Assembly: GCA_021234155.1 (NCBI GenBank)
Contig: JAJEKV010000035.1
Location: 14,122,738-14,186,737 of the forward strand
DNA from: Isoetes taiwanensis
Lineage: Eukaryota > Streptophyta > Lycopodiopsida > Isoetales > Isoetaceae
DNA: 64,000 nucleotides
Direction: 5' to 3'
The notes under the pieces were generated by a model, which saw only the letters and a list, made by a program, of their open reading frames with translations, had not been told where the DNA came from and did no database searches. The translations under genes and the position numbers were made by a program. Of this stretch, positions 1 to 11,907 are shown in pieces; position 1 is the first letter of the stretch, and each line of letters opens with the position of its first letter.

Positions 1-403
1 GAGGACCTCTCACTACTTCATGAGTCTCCTCAACCCCCGCCAAAACCCTCTCTCTATCACGCTAGCGTATCATGCATTAGAATGCCTCAAGCCCCGAACT
101 ACCCTGGATTGACGGGCTGTCCAACCCAGATGTGCACCCACATTCTATACCTCACCACCTACTTTGACAAAATCAGTTATTCCACTTCTAATGCTAATGC
201 CCCGCCTCAAACTTGGCAAGCATGACATCGGAAAAGTTCACCCATACGGAGGTGCTTTGTGAATATTACTCTTTGCTTTTAGAATTTAAAATCGGTTGCT
301 ATAATGTATATTCGGCTTGTGGACAATGTCCCCCGCTAATGAGCCAACCTCCTCTCTGTACTGCGTCCCATATAACGGTGTATTAGAATCATCGCACTTT
401 ATC
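1..403. other. no gene recognised
   Basis: I see no coding pattern, repeat or RNA in this stretch on either strand. Confidence 0.4.
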
Positions 404-685
404 TCACCTCCATATGAATGATCCTTTGGCTTCTTCTAAGAGTCTGCCCTTATGCCAAAGAATGGGAGGTTCCCTTTCTTCAAACACTTCCTCAACTCCA
501 AAGACTAACAACTCCCTGAGCTGCTCAAGTGGTATTGCCCTCGCTCTCTTTAAAACTCTCTGCGGATCAACGCTTCTATCATCTTTAAAGAGGTACACAA
601 CCTCGCCAGTTGTGTGACCGACCAGCACATATGCCGCCAACGATAAAATACATACCGTAAAATTAACATAAACAAGGACAAGCAA
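404..685 (-). CDS. unrecognised exon-like ORF, 93 codons
   Basis: An open frame on the minus strand looks protein-like in composition. It has a hydrophobic start (about residues 1-22), then a charged region with GHTTGEVVYLF, RVLKRARAIPLEQLRELL and PILWHKGRLLEEAKG. It opens after an in-frame TGA and has no ATG at its beginning (the first codon is TTG), so it may be an internal exon. Near its end, GGAG followed by GTGAG resembles a splice donor (about 405-412 on the plus strand). I do not recognise the family. The neighbouring DNA is repeats, so it could be an isolated exon of a broken gene or a chance ORF. Confidence 0.3.
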   Translation of the reverse strand: MLVLVYVNFTVCILSLAAYVLVGHTTGEVVYLFKDDRSVDPQRVLKRARAIPLEQLRELLVFGVEEVFEEREPPILWHKGRLLEEAKGSFIWR

Positions 686-818
686 ATTGGGTGGTCAGCC
701 TAATTTGGGCTCGCGGACAAGCAATCGCGCGTCACACCGCACCGGTGGATAAGCAACAACATCGGGCGGCCTGACAATTTAGCTCGGTGGATAAGCAAAT
801 TGGCGGCGCCTAATTTGG
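676..818 (+). repeat. short degenerate tandem repeat
   Basis: Four imperfect units of about 32-41 bp begin with ACAAGCAA or ATAAGCAA at about 678, 717, 749 and 790. The outer units also share AAATTGG and CCTAATTTGG. The array lies just upstream of a TATA-like site. Confidence 0.5.
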
Positions 819-890
819 AGATACCCAAGATATATTCTGTACATATACCCACAATATAGCTATAGTGTATGGAAATTATTATTTTTCGCG

Positions 891-900
891 GATATAAAGG
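891..900 (+). promoter_or_regulatory. TATA-like element
   Basis: GATATAAAGG sits in an otherwise mixed context, followed about 30 bp on by a pyrimidine-rich stretch. No convincing gene follows, so this is a candidate core promoter only, possibly from a lost LTR. Confidence 0.2.
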
Positions 901-1383
901 GAGAGTGGAGCCGCCAACATACCACCACTCATTTGCCATGTCTCAACTGATAAACTCTCTCGCCCATTAATCGGAGTTCCTTTGGCACCTTCTCTGAATA
1001 TCATTTGAAGTCCATTAAGGCAGAGTTGTCGGCTCCTCGGCTATGGAGGAAGCCCGCTGCGGAATGAAGAGGGATTGAGTTTCCGGCGAGTTTACCAGCA
1101 GCGAACGTATAATTTTCGCAGATTGGTTTCACGCTTTTCTGTTTTTCTTTTTGTTGTTTCCGAATTTAACTTTGGGCTTTGCGCTGGCGAGAGTGTAGTT
1201 CGTGGGTTCTCGGTGGGTTGGGAGGTGATGGATGTCGCCGTCACCCCCGCTCGGCGCGCCGGGCCTCACCAAACTGCCCCGTGTCACGCTGCGCACGCGC
1301 CAACCCGCCCTCAAAACAACTGACGGTTGCCAGTCTTTTATAACCCATGGAAACACAATCATGGCAAATCTAATCCTCTCACC

Positions 1384-1407
1384 AAAAAGAAGAAGAAGAA
1401 GAAGAAA
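1384..1407 (+). repeat. AAG trinucleotide microsatellite
   Basis: About seven perfect AAG units in a row. Confidence 0.8.
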
Positions 1408-1410
1408 ACT

Positions 1411-3270
1411 ATCATTCTATATTTCTCTTGAAGACGGAGTTCCTGCGTGGTCCGCTCAACAAGATGTAACCTCTCACATGTGTATTTGTAATGGACTATA
1501 ATGTTTCCTATCAACAAGCTTTTAAGATGTTAAGTGCCTGTAGAAATCATTGAAAGAGTATATTATTAAAATTCATTTATGATACATGTACCTCATCCTC
1601 AATCACCCAACCCCATCCTGTCCCACCGCCAGACAACAAACGAAGAGGATTCCAAACGCATATGGTCCATTTTAAATTCAAATTCAAATGTACTTCCAAG
1701 ATAAGCATTATGGACATTTGTGTATACTCCACCAGCATTAAACATGTGGCTGTGGGTGGAACTCCACTCTGGGCTTAGGGAAATGAGTTTTTAGTCCTAA
1801 TTTTGAAGTCTCCCACTTAAGCTTTAATATTAATGACGGGCGGCTAAGGAATAACGTAACCTTTAAAATCAGCCTGCTTCAGAAATATTATTTATTACTA
1901 AATGCTTAGGTCTATATTTAATTGGTCATTTCTAAAAGTATGTACATCCTGCTAAGCATGCATGATGTCCTTTTTACATGCCCCGCGATTTTAAACCGGC
2001 TTTCTTGCCCTCAAGTAATCTAACGCTGCATCTTGCTCCAAAGATTCAGCTTTTTCGCAGACACTCCAAAGATCAATAATTTAATTTGAACCTTTTGGCG
2101 CCTCTGCGGGCGACTCTTACTTAACATCATTTTATGATGGCAACATGCCCCACGTAGACTAAGGTAAAAGGTACACTTAAGTACTTTATTCCTATAAAGT
2201 GCTACGATAGTTTAGATAGATGTATGCTAACTCGGTGAAATGTATGCTCTCGTCCCATTGTAACAAGAGATGGTGGCTCATGAGTGAAGCTTTTGTCCCT
2301 TTGAGGCTACTCTTTATAATATCTCAACTAAGTTCTTGAGGCTCTTGAGAGGCCTATCGCCCCCAAGGTTTAGGAGCCTCAGATCACAAGCAATTGTTAG
2401 TTCCTTAGACAACTGGGCGGCCCGCCTTCAGCTTTGTCCTCTCAGAGATAAGGCAGGCCTAGGCGCTTATCCATTATGGCCTTGAGGCCCTCTCGGAGGG
2501 ACTACCAGCCTTGTGGCTGGCCAGAGGCTCCTTTGGGCCGGCAATTGGTAGCCAGCTCTCTGGGCAAACCGGGTCGTCCGGCCCAGCTTCTGTCCTCCTT
2601 TGGGACACACCTACTTCCGGGCAACGCACCGGAAAACCCAGGTTTATGGTTGAGGAATGATAATAATGGGTAATGGCGCTTTTACGAGCCTTTTAGGGTC
2701 TTTTGAGGCCTCTGCACTTTTTGGCCCCAGCCTTGAGGGCTACTTCAGGCCAAGGTTTGTCTCTCGAGGCCCCTAGGATTACAAACAAGTAGCAAGCCCC
2801 TTTGGGCAAAATCCAGGGCGTGACGCCCGCCTATTCGGGGCACACACACTTTAGCAATGCACTTCAAGTAAATTGGGCTCACCACTTTAGAGGGGGTGAG
2901 GATACATAAATTGATATGGAGGTTGAATACCTCGCTAAAATTGCGCCCACCCGCTTTGTTTCTGAGGCATCTTTGCTCAAAGTTGAATGTGCATAACCAA
3001 CCTCCAGCGGGCAAATTGGACGCCTACCCAATTTGATCCCCTTGGTGTCGCCTAGGCTTTCACCGATGTCTTTCTATGCAGATGGAAATTTTGATATGAC
3101 TAAATTTTTGGTGTCATGAACAAATGGCAAGGGCAAAACAGATCATTTAGTTAGCTTGCCCAGCCCCATTGCTCAAAGCCAGAAAAACGCCAAAGAGTTT
3201 GAGAGACTATTGTCTACAATGGCATTGACGTAGCACCTTGTAAAAATGCCGCTTTAACAAGACAAAATGG
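1411..3270. other. no gene recognised
   Basis: No coding region could be supported. Between about 2330 and 2780 the sequence is rich in GAGGCC/GGCCTC-type words (for example TTGAGGCC near 2480 and 2709) that recur without a fixed period. This suggests old repeat DNA. Confidence 0.4.
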
Positions 3271-3500
3271 TTTATTGAAATCGAAAACATATACCCGATC
3301 CTCCACTAACCATCTGACCGGATTTATGCATGTAATTTGTCACCCCAAAATAAAAGAGTCCCATAACATGAGTATCATTGTTGGATATGGTGGTATCGAC
3401 CGATGCAGGATCGATTGTTGCCGACATCAAAGACACGGGGACAAGACTTTCGGTCCGCTAAAAGCTCCCCCTGGACGCTACCATCCACCACTTCCGAGGG

Positions 3501-3508
3501 TATATAAG
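3501..3508 (+). promoter_or_regulatory. TATA-box-like site
   Basis: GGGTATATAAGC is a good match to a plant TATA box, followed by a C/A-rich start-site-like context about 30 bp downstream. A 155-codon open frame (3275-3742) runs straight through it with no recognisable domain, so I read this as a promoter or LTR remnant rather than coding sequence. Confidence 0.3.
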
Positions 3509-3645
3509 CATCAACTCTACATTGAGCAATACCATATTCACACATGGTTGGTTAACGCCTCCCATAATGAAAGTATTGAGAGTGCGATATTTCAAAGGTT
3601 GATTTATGTAATAGATGGTTTTGACTGTGGATCAACAACAACTTG

Positions 3646-3945
3646 GACCATAAGATCTATTACATATAATTCCCAAAAGCCACGCATCGTGGAAATGTCT
3701 CAAGGCCATTTGAACCGCTGGATGTATCTCAAAGTAACGTGAGCCTTAAGATCTCGGATCAAAGATCATGATCAAGGACAACTGACCATAGGATCGATTA
3801 CATATAAACTCCCAAGCCATTTGAACCATAGGATATCTCAAAGTAACATGAGTCAGTATTGGATTGACGATCGTGATCAAGAAGAACATGATCGTAGAAT
3901 CAGCTTACATATAAACTCCCAAGCCATCTCGAATCAGAGGATCGA
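3646..3945 (+). repeat. three imperfect direct repeats, GATC-rich
   Basis: A unit containing GATCGATTACATATAAACTC followed by CCCAAGCCAT recurs, degenerate, at about 3650, 3790 and 3897. The spacing is about 110-140 bp. The copies share the words ACCATA(A/G)GATC, CATATAAACTCCCAAG and CTCAAAGTAAC. Confidence 0.6.
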
Positions 3946-3959
3946 TCAAATCAACTGGA

Positions 3960-6900
3960 TCAGAGGATGCATCAGATGGAAGAATAAATAGACATAGGAG
4001 GGATGGGTAACATGAAAAGGAAGAATGGGTCTCCAAACATTTCTTTATGAATTATAAGATACTTTGCTAGAATATCGTGGAAATAAAATCCTCCGAAAGT
4101 ACAAGAAAAGTATGTTATCAACTGAATCAAGGAGATAAATCCAGATGTAATATCCTTTGTAGGAGCATAAGTGTAAAACAGAGGGAGATACATGAGTTAT
4201 TCAAAATGTTAGGTAAAGAATATGTGGGTATTATCAAAAGGAAAGATACATCTAATGCAAAATCTTATCGCCGGAAAGATGTAAAAAAATACGCGAGCGA
4301 CATGTACATAGGTTTGATAGGTGGGATATAATCTTGCAATAGGAAGGTCAAGATGGGACTTGGTGAATATATACCATAACTCCACAGAGGTAGAGGAGCT
4401 CTATGGGTTACCAGACATAGGCTAAAAGAGGTTTGGAAACCGATAGCTTGACTTATGGCGTGAGATTTCAATATGGTGGAGGCAAAAATGTTTAAGACAA
4501 ACAAGGGATATCATCCTAAATTGTGCATGGGTTTGAGAAACTTAGTGGTGTAAATTGGTGGAGGATCATGCCTTTATAAAGTTAGATGGAGATAAGGGGT
4601 ACACATGGCGAATAGTTGGTTGAACAGGAGGACATATGCAAGGCATGATAGATGCTACATTAATGACATGGCTTTCCATCCTCCCAAACCTTCATAGGTC
4701 CAACCAATTTAAAATATGCTATCCCCGATCATAATCTGCAGGTGATATCTTCTCGAGAGGTGCCAGATCGTAAACTTCTAAAACAATATTCGACTAAATA
4801 CCGTGATACTTGAATATTTGCAACCAACACCTTCCTCTTCTTACACTATACGAAGTTAACTTGTAAAATGCAAATTTGTTTTTGGATGCTTTTCCTTAGC
4901 CCTCTAGTGTCCTTGTTCGATGGGAAGAATGTCTTGCTCTATGGACATTAGATACCATGGTCTCCAAAGATGTGCTTCTCTTACTCATGGCAAGTCCTTT
5001 CAATGGAGAAGCAATTGCTTTTATGCATTTCAATTGGTCGCCATATTTCTACTTTTATGTTTGGGATGAGATAATCCAAAATTAGTTAAAGCATCTATGT
5101 CGATGAAACACAACTAAAAGCCTCCTCGAACTGTTAGTCTCCTAGTCTAAGGTGCAAGGTGGAAAAAAAAATTGTGTGTTTATATATATTCTAATGCAAC
5201 TACGAATTTTTTATATATTATTAAGAGAAGCTCACAACATAGCTTATAACATTCATGCTTTGAACTACATTCAATGCAACACACCCTTCTATATATGGAG
5301 ATCACATTGCACTTATCTTCAATTTGAAGTATGCAAAAATAAGACATTACGAGACCGCCATCTCAAAGTAATTCCTTTTGAAGATGGTACGTGGTTCCTA
5401 AAAATATATAATAAGAATTCACAAAGAGATAATATAGGTCTCCAATGTGGAACTAGAGAAAATACATATCATCTTTTTGCTCTAGCCAATCAGAGATGCG
5501 CGCTCTTGTTCTTAAGCCATACCTACATGGCATGGCATATTAACTTTGGTAGCCACATGCCTTATTTAGATAGACTCTCTTTTTTTCACGAGATACTCCC
5601 AAATCTACTACATTTTCCTATGAAGAGTCCCTAATCATTTTCCTATAGAGATTTGAAGCCATTTACTCACATGCAATTAATTTTGGTTTGGTTGCTCTAA
5701 ATTTCGAGATTGCCTTAGCAAGGCTTTGACGGGTCAATCTTGTATGGGAAAACCACATGATTTCAAAATTTTCATAGTTCTACCTTATTTTGAAGCATAG
5801 AAGCCACTAGAAATCTATTCTCATGTACAATTCAAATGGAAGTTGATTTTGATCTCTCAATTTGTCGTTGAAGAATGCGTACTACTCATAAGCTCATAGG
5901 CTAGGATTTTTATGGAATTTGATCGCCAAGTTTTCCCTAAAACTAACTCTTTGTTTTTGGAATTCATACCAAGCAATCGATCCAAGGAACATCCGAGCAA
6001 GCACCCATCATTCTTCACAATATTAAGGACTTCAATGGCAAATGGATTGATTTTGTTGTTTCAATTGGCTACTAAATTATCATCATGCAAAGGAGAAGAG
6101 ACAAGCTAATGGATCCCTAATGCCTACCGAAGGCCCGTAAAATGTCTTGTATTTGGTTCAAGAGGTACTAAGATGAGGGATGTGGTTGTAGAGCATGGCT
6201 ACACTACAAGAAGGTTTCTAGAAGACATTCTCTTGGAAGCCAACACAATTTGTTCTTCATGTTATATTGACAAGGTTTATATCTCACAAGATTACTAGTG
6301 TGCTTTGAAGTGTACCATCACAAGATCGGCCAATTGATATTTCATGATTCTGCATCTATGTTGAGAGCTCGGGGTACTTTTTTCCATACATATCATTATA
6401 GTCTCTCGTGTAGGCATTGGTAAGCTAGTCGAGAAGAGTCCCACTTAAAGCAAGTGGGTGCTTATTTTTGTGAAAATGACCTTGTAACAATGTGTTAAGA
6501 GTTGACCTTAGGAACAATAATGGAAAAGGGTGGAGTGAGATGTGAATTCAAAGTATTTCTATCACTTACTATCTTTTGCTTTCCTTTTAAAGCATGAATC
6601 CATTAGGGTGGCACCAAGAATATACATGGTAAGCAAGATATCCTTTGACGATTGAGCATGCCGCCCAAGTAATATGAAGAGTAGGCAAGATCAAAATGGA
6701 AGGCGATCGACTAACGCCTTGCTTGCATGGCAGCCAATTTATCTTTAAGTTTGATAAGGCTTGATTGATATGTTACTTGTGAAGTTTGAACCAATATGGC
6801 ATGTGGTTTTGCGTACGCACAGACTTACAAAGCATAAATGTATGCAAATTACTTTGTGAAGAGAAGATCAAAGATTTGGGAGTGAGATCATTGGGAATGG

Positions 6901-7000
6901 AAGGTGGTAAAAGATCATTCAAAGAAGTTCGAAATCGATGGTTCCCACCTATGAACATTTACTCCATGGGTGTTGAAGAGGAAGGACATCCTAGTGTTGA
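3960..7000. other. no gene recognised; decayed sequence
   Basis: Several medium ORFs exist (for example 5152-5634 plus, 160 codons) but none shows a domain, a motif or a consistent neighbouring frame. Composition and broken frames resemble the decayed retroelement immediately downstream, so this may be its upstream part (LTR and leader), but I cannot show an LTR. Confidence 0.35.
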
Positions 7001-7239
7001 AAGTCCGTGATGCTCAATTGCCACCCTCGCTCCACCCCCCTTTGCTACCTTCTTCACAAATCAATCCATTCCAATTCCAATTACTCTCGTTGTTCTAGCA
7101 GCCCATTTTTTTGCTCCATTTCCCCAAGATTTCATACAACCCACCGTAGTTTGTTCCTACCAAGGACGGTATGCTTTGATTCCCTATTTAAATCTTTAAG
7201 CTTCCATATCCCATCTTTGGCCCTCGCAAAAGGCAAACC

Positions 7240-8130
7240 CATTATGGATCACGGGTTGAAGCGCATGTTGAAGAGTTTTAAGCTCTTACAATTCTCAATG
7301 GACACTCTCAACTACAAATCAACTTTCGTGATCAACTTTGGCGAGGAGCTCAGATCGATGGTTCATAGCCAATAAAAGTCATTGGAAGAAAAGTTAGAAA
7401 GAAATGAAAACTACTTTTTTTTGCTCACTATGGATCTTCCGTTGATGACCAACAACTATTGAAGCAACTCAATGACATGTAACAACAGTCGCTAGACCAA
7501 GCATGACTTTGCTGAACATTTGCTTATCATCGCAACAAACTGTGGGAATATCCCACTAAGATCCGTGATTCTTGTATAGTTCCTTTTAAGGATTACCATC
7601 AAGCATCCGGCCTCATGACCGAAAGCACTTATGACCCACCTCCTTGGATGAAGCTATTGAACTTGTTGATCATTCATTCAATGTTTCTTCGCTTAGTGCC
7701 TCCTCTCGAATCTCCCATTTATGCAGCCCTTTATGATTCCTCAAAATTCTCGCCAACCTCAAAGAATCTTCCCAAACTCAATGTGGCCAAATTTGGTGCT
7801 ATATCTCTAAGTATCACGGTTACCTCGCAAATGAATGCAATTCCACCAATGGACCTCCTCATTGAAAACATTGCAACATGTGCACCCACAACATGAAAGA
7901 ATGCACACATGCTCATCCCACGCACTTCAGACAAAAAATGGTATTTCAAGTTCAAACCACACCACAATAACAATATCAACAAATACCTCAACCACAACCA
8001 CGGAGAGGTCAAACCTCAGATGCCTTTTGATCCAGCCAAAGCTCAATGTTATAATTGCCATGAATGGATCACATTACTACTCACTGTCAAGCCCCTCAAC
8101 TGCAAATTTAACTCCTTGGTATAAATCAAA
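7240..8130 (+). pseudogene. decayed Ty3/gypsy gag with zinc knuckles
   Basis: Read with frame changes, this is a retrotransposon gag remnant. The clearest signs are nucleic-acid-binding zinc knuckles. One near 7794-7836 reads CYISKYHGYLANEC, in which the second Cys and the His of the CX2CX4HX4C pattern are replaced by Ser and Tyr. One near 8047-8090 begins CYNCHEW and, after a one-base frame change, continues SHYYS. A third cysteine-rich piece, CNMC, lies near 7878. A Q/P/T-rich linker separates them. Gag packages element RNA in the cytoplasm; this copy cannot make a full protein. A protease remnant and RT/RNase H remnant follow on the same strand in gypsy order. Confidence 0.65.
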
Positions 8131-8874
8131 CAATTTTAGTTCGACTGACAGCTTATCGGCTTTGGTTGCTAATTATAAACAAGGTCCACCTTAAATCGAT
8201 GCTATCCTCCACCAAGACCCCAATCACAAAGCAAGCTTCTCGCCTAACCTTCTTTGATTAGCAAGCTCAAGAACACATTTACCAAGAGCATTCAATTCCT
8301 CCGGTAATAATCTAATTGATTGGTCTCGTTTCTCCCGCCAGATCACGTCATCACAACAAAAAATTTTTACCTCAAGATATACAAATACGCATTACTACTA
8401 TTCACAGGAGAGATCTCCCAAATCCGCCCATTTCGATAGTTAGAAAATCATGCCCAATGTCATGCCTAAAGTATGATAGAGTATTCTTCGCCTCATGCAA
8501 GTTGGGTCAAGGATGCACTTTGCTAATGTTCACACCACCATGAGAGGTCAACAATGCAATGTTGAACTAATGCTACCAATGCCATCTTCATACCAATCTT
8601 ATCCCAATATTGTTGCCAAAGTCGAGCTCTTTCATGAAGTCTCAACAAGACCGCCCAAGGACCTCTCGCACTGGTTCCCCTCGCTAATCCCTTGGCCCAT
8701 GTTCCATTGGAACTTCGTGAAGTATTCGTTAAAATTAAGGTTCTTCTCGCTTTATCCACTATTTTAAAACTCGTCCCCGCCTTTATGCGAAATAGCTTCC
8801 TTCTTGTTGGCACACAGCTTGGCACTTTCACATCTACCGCCCACGCCACCGTAGCCAATCAACAAAAGTTAATC

Positions 8875-9085
8875 ATGTATGTACATATTGATGGTTACAA
8901 TACCATCAATTTCATCATCACGTATAAACTCCAACATCATCTTAAAATTAAAACAGCTTATACAGTATTCCTTATGACATCAAATTGTCCAATGGTCACA
9001 TCACTAACCCTCAAGAAATCATTTCTCGACTTACCATCAATGTTACCGATCTTAAATCGCCTTTTGAATTTGGAGTTTAGATAGC
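8875..9085 (+). pseudogene. decayed retroviral-type aspartic protease
   Basis: The stretch HIDGYNTINFI near 8885-8920 sits where gypsy proteases have the catalytic D-S/T-G-A motif followed by N/H-F-I. Here Ser-Gly-Ala is replaced, so the active site is lost. Downstream, after a frame change, come YDIKLSNGHI and DLKSPFEF, which fit the C-terminal half of the same domain. The position between gag and the RT/RNase H remnant supports the call. The domain is inferred from order and pattern, not from an alignment search. Confidence 0.5.
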
Positions 9086-9174
9086 ATATGAAGATCCGTA
9101 TGATTACGATATGTCGGTTGGTCGCCCGACGCACCACCATTCTATCCGCAGAGAAGTGTACTTTTTGTGACCTC

Positions 9175-9760
9175 TAGTGTTCTTTTTAGGACATGTGGTT
9201 AGTCGCTTGCCATCACCATGGATCCTTCCAAAATCAATTGTGTGTTAAAAGCTCAGCACCTACCAATATCAAAGAGACTAGGTCATTTACTAGAAAAGTT
9301 AATTATTATGCTACCTTCATTCCAAGTTTAGTTATTAAAGCGATCCCATTCATAAACTCACGTGATGGGTCCACTTGGGCTTGACCTCCGTCAAGTCGCT
9401 TTTTCAAGAATTAAAGATTTCGCCACGCACGCTCCTTTTTGTACCTCCTCAATGGGATAAACCTTCCTCATGTCCATATTGATGTTTCACCTTCGCCATT
9501 GGTGTTGTTATAACTCGTGAATATGCATCACATCAAGATACACCCATCGATTTGCCTCGCTTGTAAACTCAACACCGCCGAAAATATTACTCCGCTATAG
9601 AGCATGAGGCCGGAACTCATCTTCTTGGTGGTTACATTTTAGACATTATCTCCTAGGAAAAGGTAATCGAGCGCTAACACTAATGTAAGCACAAAATGTT
9701 GGTTATTTATATCCCCCGTCCTTTTCTAACCTTAGTTAACATTCTTGCAATCTGAAATTT
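9175..9760 (+). pseudogene. decayed gypsy RT thumb and RNase H
   Basis: GHVVS, then MDPSKINCVL, then SFTRKVNYYATFIPSL match the end of a Ty3/gypsy reverse transcriptase, where the family has GHVVS, a DP-K-I/V segment and FLG-YYR-FIP. The RNase H part follows about 9470-9650: HIDVSP, TREYASHQ, KLNTAE and SAIEHEA appear in alternating frames with several stops. The RT palm and its YVDD-type motif are missing between the protease remnant and this segment, so an internal deletion of roughly a kilobase is likely. Confidence 0.7.
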
Positions 9761-9794
9761 GAAAATTTTCATGAATATTCACTCTTAGACACAT

Positions 9795-10330
9795 CATTAG
9801 ATTGGCATGAAAGGCTCGAGCATTTGAATTACACCCCTCCTCTAGCACATGCAAACACATGGCTCCGCAAAAACGCCCCGCCAAAGTTACACAAAACCAC
9901 ATATCCTTTTAGATGATGCAGCCAGTTAAAGAGGAAGCCATATTGAAAGGAGAGAGAGTGAAACGCGGTGACAACACGACTAGAGTTGCTGCATCTTGAT
10001 CTGTATGTGCTAAGTATTTTATGTTGATCGTTGATTATTTCAGGCTTGCAAAATTGGGTATTTTTCTCTTGCAAAACAACCAAATTTTAATACTTCATCA
10101 AATGGAAAACTGAGGTTGAAAGGCAAATAGAATGCTACAAACCCTAAGGACTGATCAAGGCAAGAAGTTTCTCAATACTAAGTTTCGCATTTTTTGCAAG
10201 ACGCTGGCATTCATCACCTTAGAACTAAGCATAGGTTATGAGCACCAAAGAAATGGCATGGGCTTAATCCAAGAATCGCAATCATGCTAGACCGGCTCAA
10301 GCCATGCTTAATAGACCGAAATTGATCGGC
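9795..10330 (+). pseudogene. decayed Ty1/copia integrase
   Basis: The start (about 9800-9900) reads DWHERLEHLNY, then PPKLHKTTYPF, the pattern of the GAG-pre-integrase zinc-binding domain (WH-RLGH). After a degenerate stretch come YFMLIVDYF, WKTEVERQIEC, LRTDQGK(K)FLNTKFRIFCK and HQRNGM, which are the copia integrase core (IVDDFSR, TDQGGEF and PQQNG boxes). Frames change about every 50-100 bp and stops are frequent. Integrase would insert element cDNA into the genome; this copy is dead. It directly follows a gypsy RNase H remnant, which is not a natural gene order, so two elements have been joined or nested. Confidence 0.75.
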
Positions 10331-10605
10331 CGCGATTTAACATCTTGCATCATCCATTATTTGGTAGAGCCCGCGAAGGCTTTTATTGGTGTTGAGCTGC
10401 GATGTGCCGAGCTCTGCAGTTGATAAAAAAAAGAGCACCCGAAATAGGTTTTAAACTGAATGTGAATTATTAGCGCATCGGGCCATCATCAAAACATATA
10501 TAATACAAGCTTACTTTTAAATTTACTCATATATAATTTTATAGTTTGGATTGTTTCTTTTGTGTACGTAAGAATAGGTTTCTAATAAGTTGTGTTTTAT
10601 TTCAG

Positions 10606-11700
10606 GTTATCAGAAACGGCTAGCCTATTACATGGTTTCTAGGTTTGAGATTCGAGGGCATGCAGATCTCCATGGAGTTCTTGATTGTGATGTGAGTCTG
10701 TGTAGCGAAGAGTATGGAGATGCTGTCATGTACAGAGAGCAGGTTTCAAAGAATTGGCACAGCGGTTGATGATTCTCATTTCCGCCCGCCGATTTGGAGT
10801 TATGAACAGACTTCGTCGACACATACAAGCAATATATTAGGCATTTGCCAGAGAAGGATAATGATCGGCTACGGGCTTTTTTCCTGCAAACAATTTGTAA
10901 TTCAAGATATAACGTAAGTTTTCTAACTTTATTGTATTTCTATTTTTTATTTTTATTTTTTAATAATAGTCTTCAATATTTGTGTTATTGCAGGCATGAT
11001 CAGAAGGTACCAATGGGTGTCAACAAAATTCGTACTTGGTTGCAGTGTATGGGCAGTTTGGTAAGTGATGTGGAAATAACAAACAAGAGTGGTCGTGGAC
11101 AATCGGGTTTCGAGGTTATCAATGGTCGAGTTCCACTTGAAATCGGATGTCGATAACCGGTCATCGAAATGTCAATTCATATAAAAAGTGTTTATTTTGT
11201 TTTATTTGACTATTTGTTTGCTTTTTTTATGTACCTTTGTTAATCGGATTTTGTGTATTCTAGGTATGACAAAAACTAAAGAAATGCGTGTTGATGCCGC
11301 ATGAATATTCTAGGGATGTCCCTATAACGATGACGATTCATTGAAGGTTTACAAAGATGTTCTTCTCAAAAAAAAAACCAAGAAGAGTGCAATGATGACA
11401 ACATTTGATGTTGGAGCAAGTTCTAGTAGTGAGAAAAGTTGGGTAGGCTAATTTTGATGACAAGAAAATAAAAAAAGTTGCAACCGAGGTAGGTTTCTGT
11501 TTTAGTTTAATTATTTAGTTACTGTTTTTAGTTTATTTATTTACTTTAGTAACTTTTCTTTATTTGCGTGTTCCGATTGTTCTTCCCATATTCAGCCATT
11601 TTAAGCGGCAAGGTGCTACTAAAGATGTTGTCGCAATTGAAGATGATATTGCCGTGAATTTTGAAGTGTGGTCATTTTGACAAATTTGACGAACTTGATA
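10606..11700 (+). pseudogene. tyrosine-recombinase-like gene fragment (DUF3504/Crypton type), with introns
   Basis: Exon 10606-10913 follows a TTTCAG acceptor and ends at GTAAGT. Exon 10994-11187 follows TTGCAG and holds PMGVNKIRTWLQ, ITNKSGRG and, after one frame change, ITGHRNVNSYKK. A 76 bp intron (11188-11263) follows and the frame resumes as KYD. Exon 3 runs 11264-11488, to GAG|GTAGG. The R-...-GHR-...-Y layout and the TNKSGR box match the C-terminal catalytic half of tyrosine recombinases of the DUF3504 family, known from Crypton elements and from the ZMYM, QRICH1 and KCTD1 proteins. DRLRAFFLQTICN in the first exon fits the same domain. Damage: TGATGA near 10767, a frame change after 11115, and an extra A near 11273. 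Function as host gene or mobile element is unknown. Confidence 0.6.
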
Positions 11701-11907
11701 TCACTAACAATGTCCGGGAGAAGTGTCTTCAATCTTGTCCCGAGTTGGAAGGTGGAGTTATATTAAAACTCCACAATGAGTAATAGTGGTGGACAATTGT
11801 TCATGGCGTGGGCATAAATAAAAATTGTGTCTTTCTTTCTATTTCATTATGTAATCCTTCGCATGCTAGAGCAATAATAAAGAACATGTTCGCCGCTATA
11901 CCAAAGG

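Noticed and set aside
3275-3742. 155-codon plus-strand ORF
   Set aside because: No domain, a TATA-like site lies within it, and its end overlaps the direct repeats at 3646-3945.
5152-5634. 160-codon plus-strand ORF
   Set aside because: Low-complexity, AT-driven composition, no motif, no conserved neighbour.
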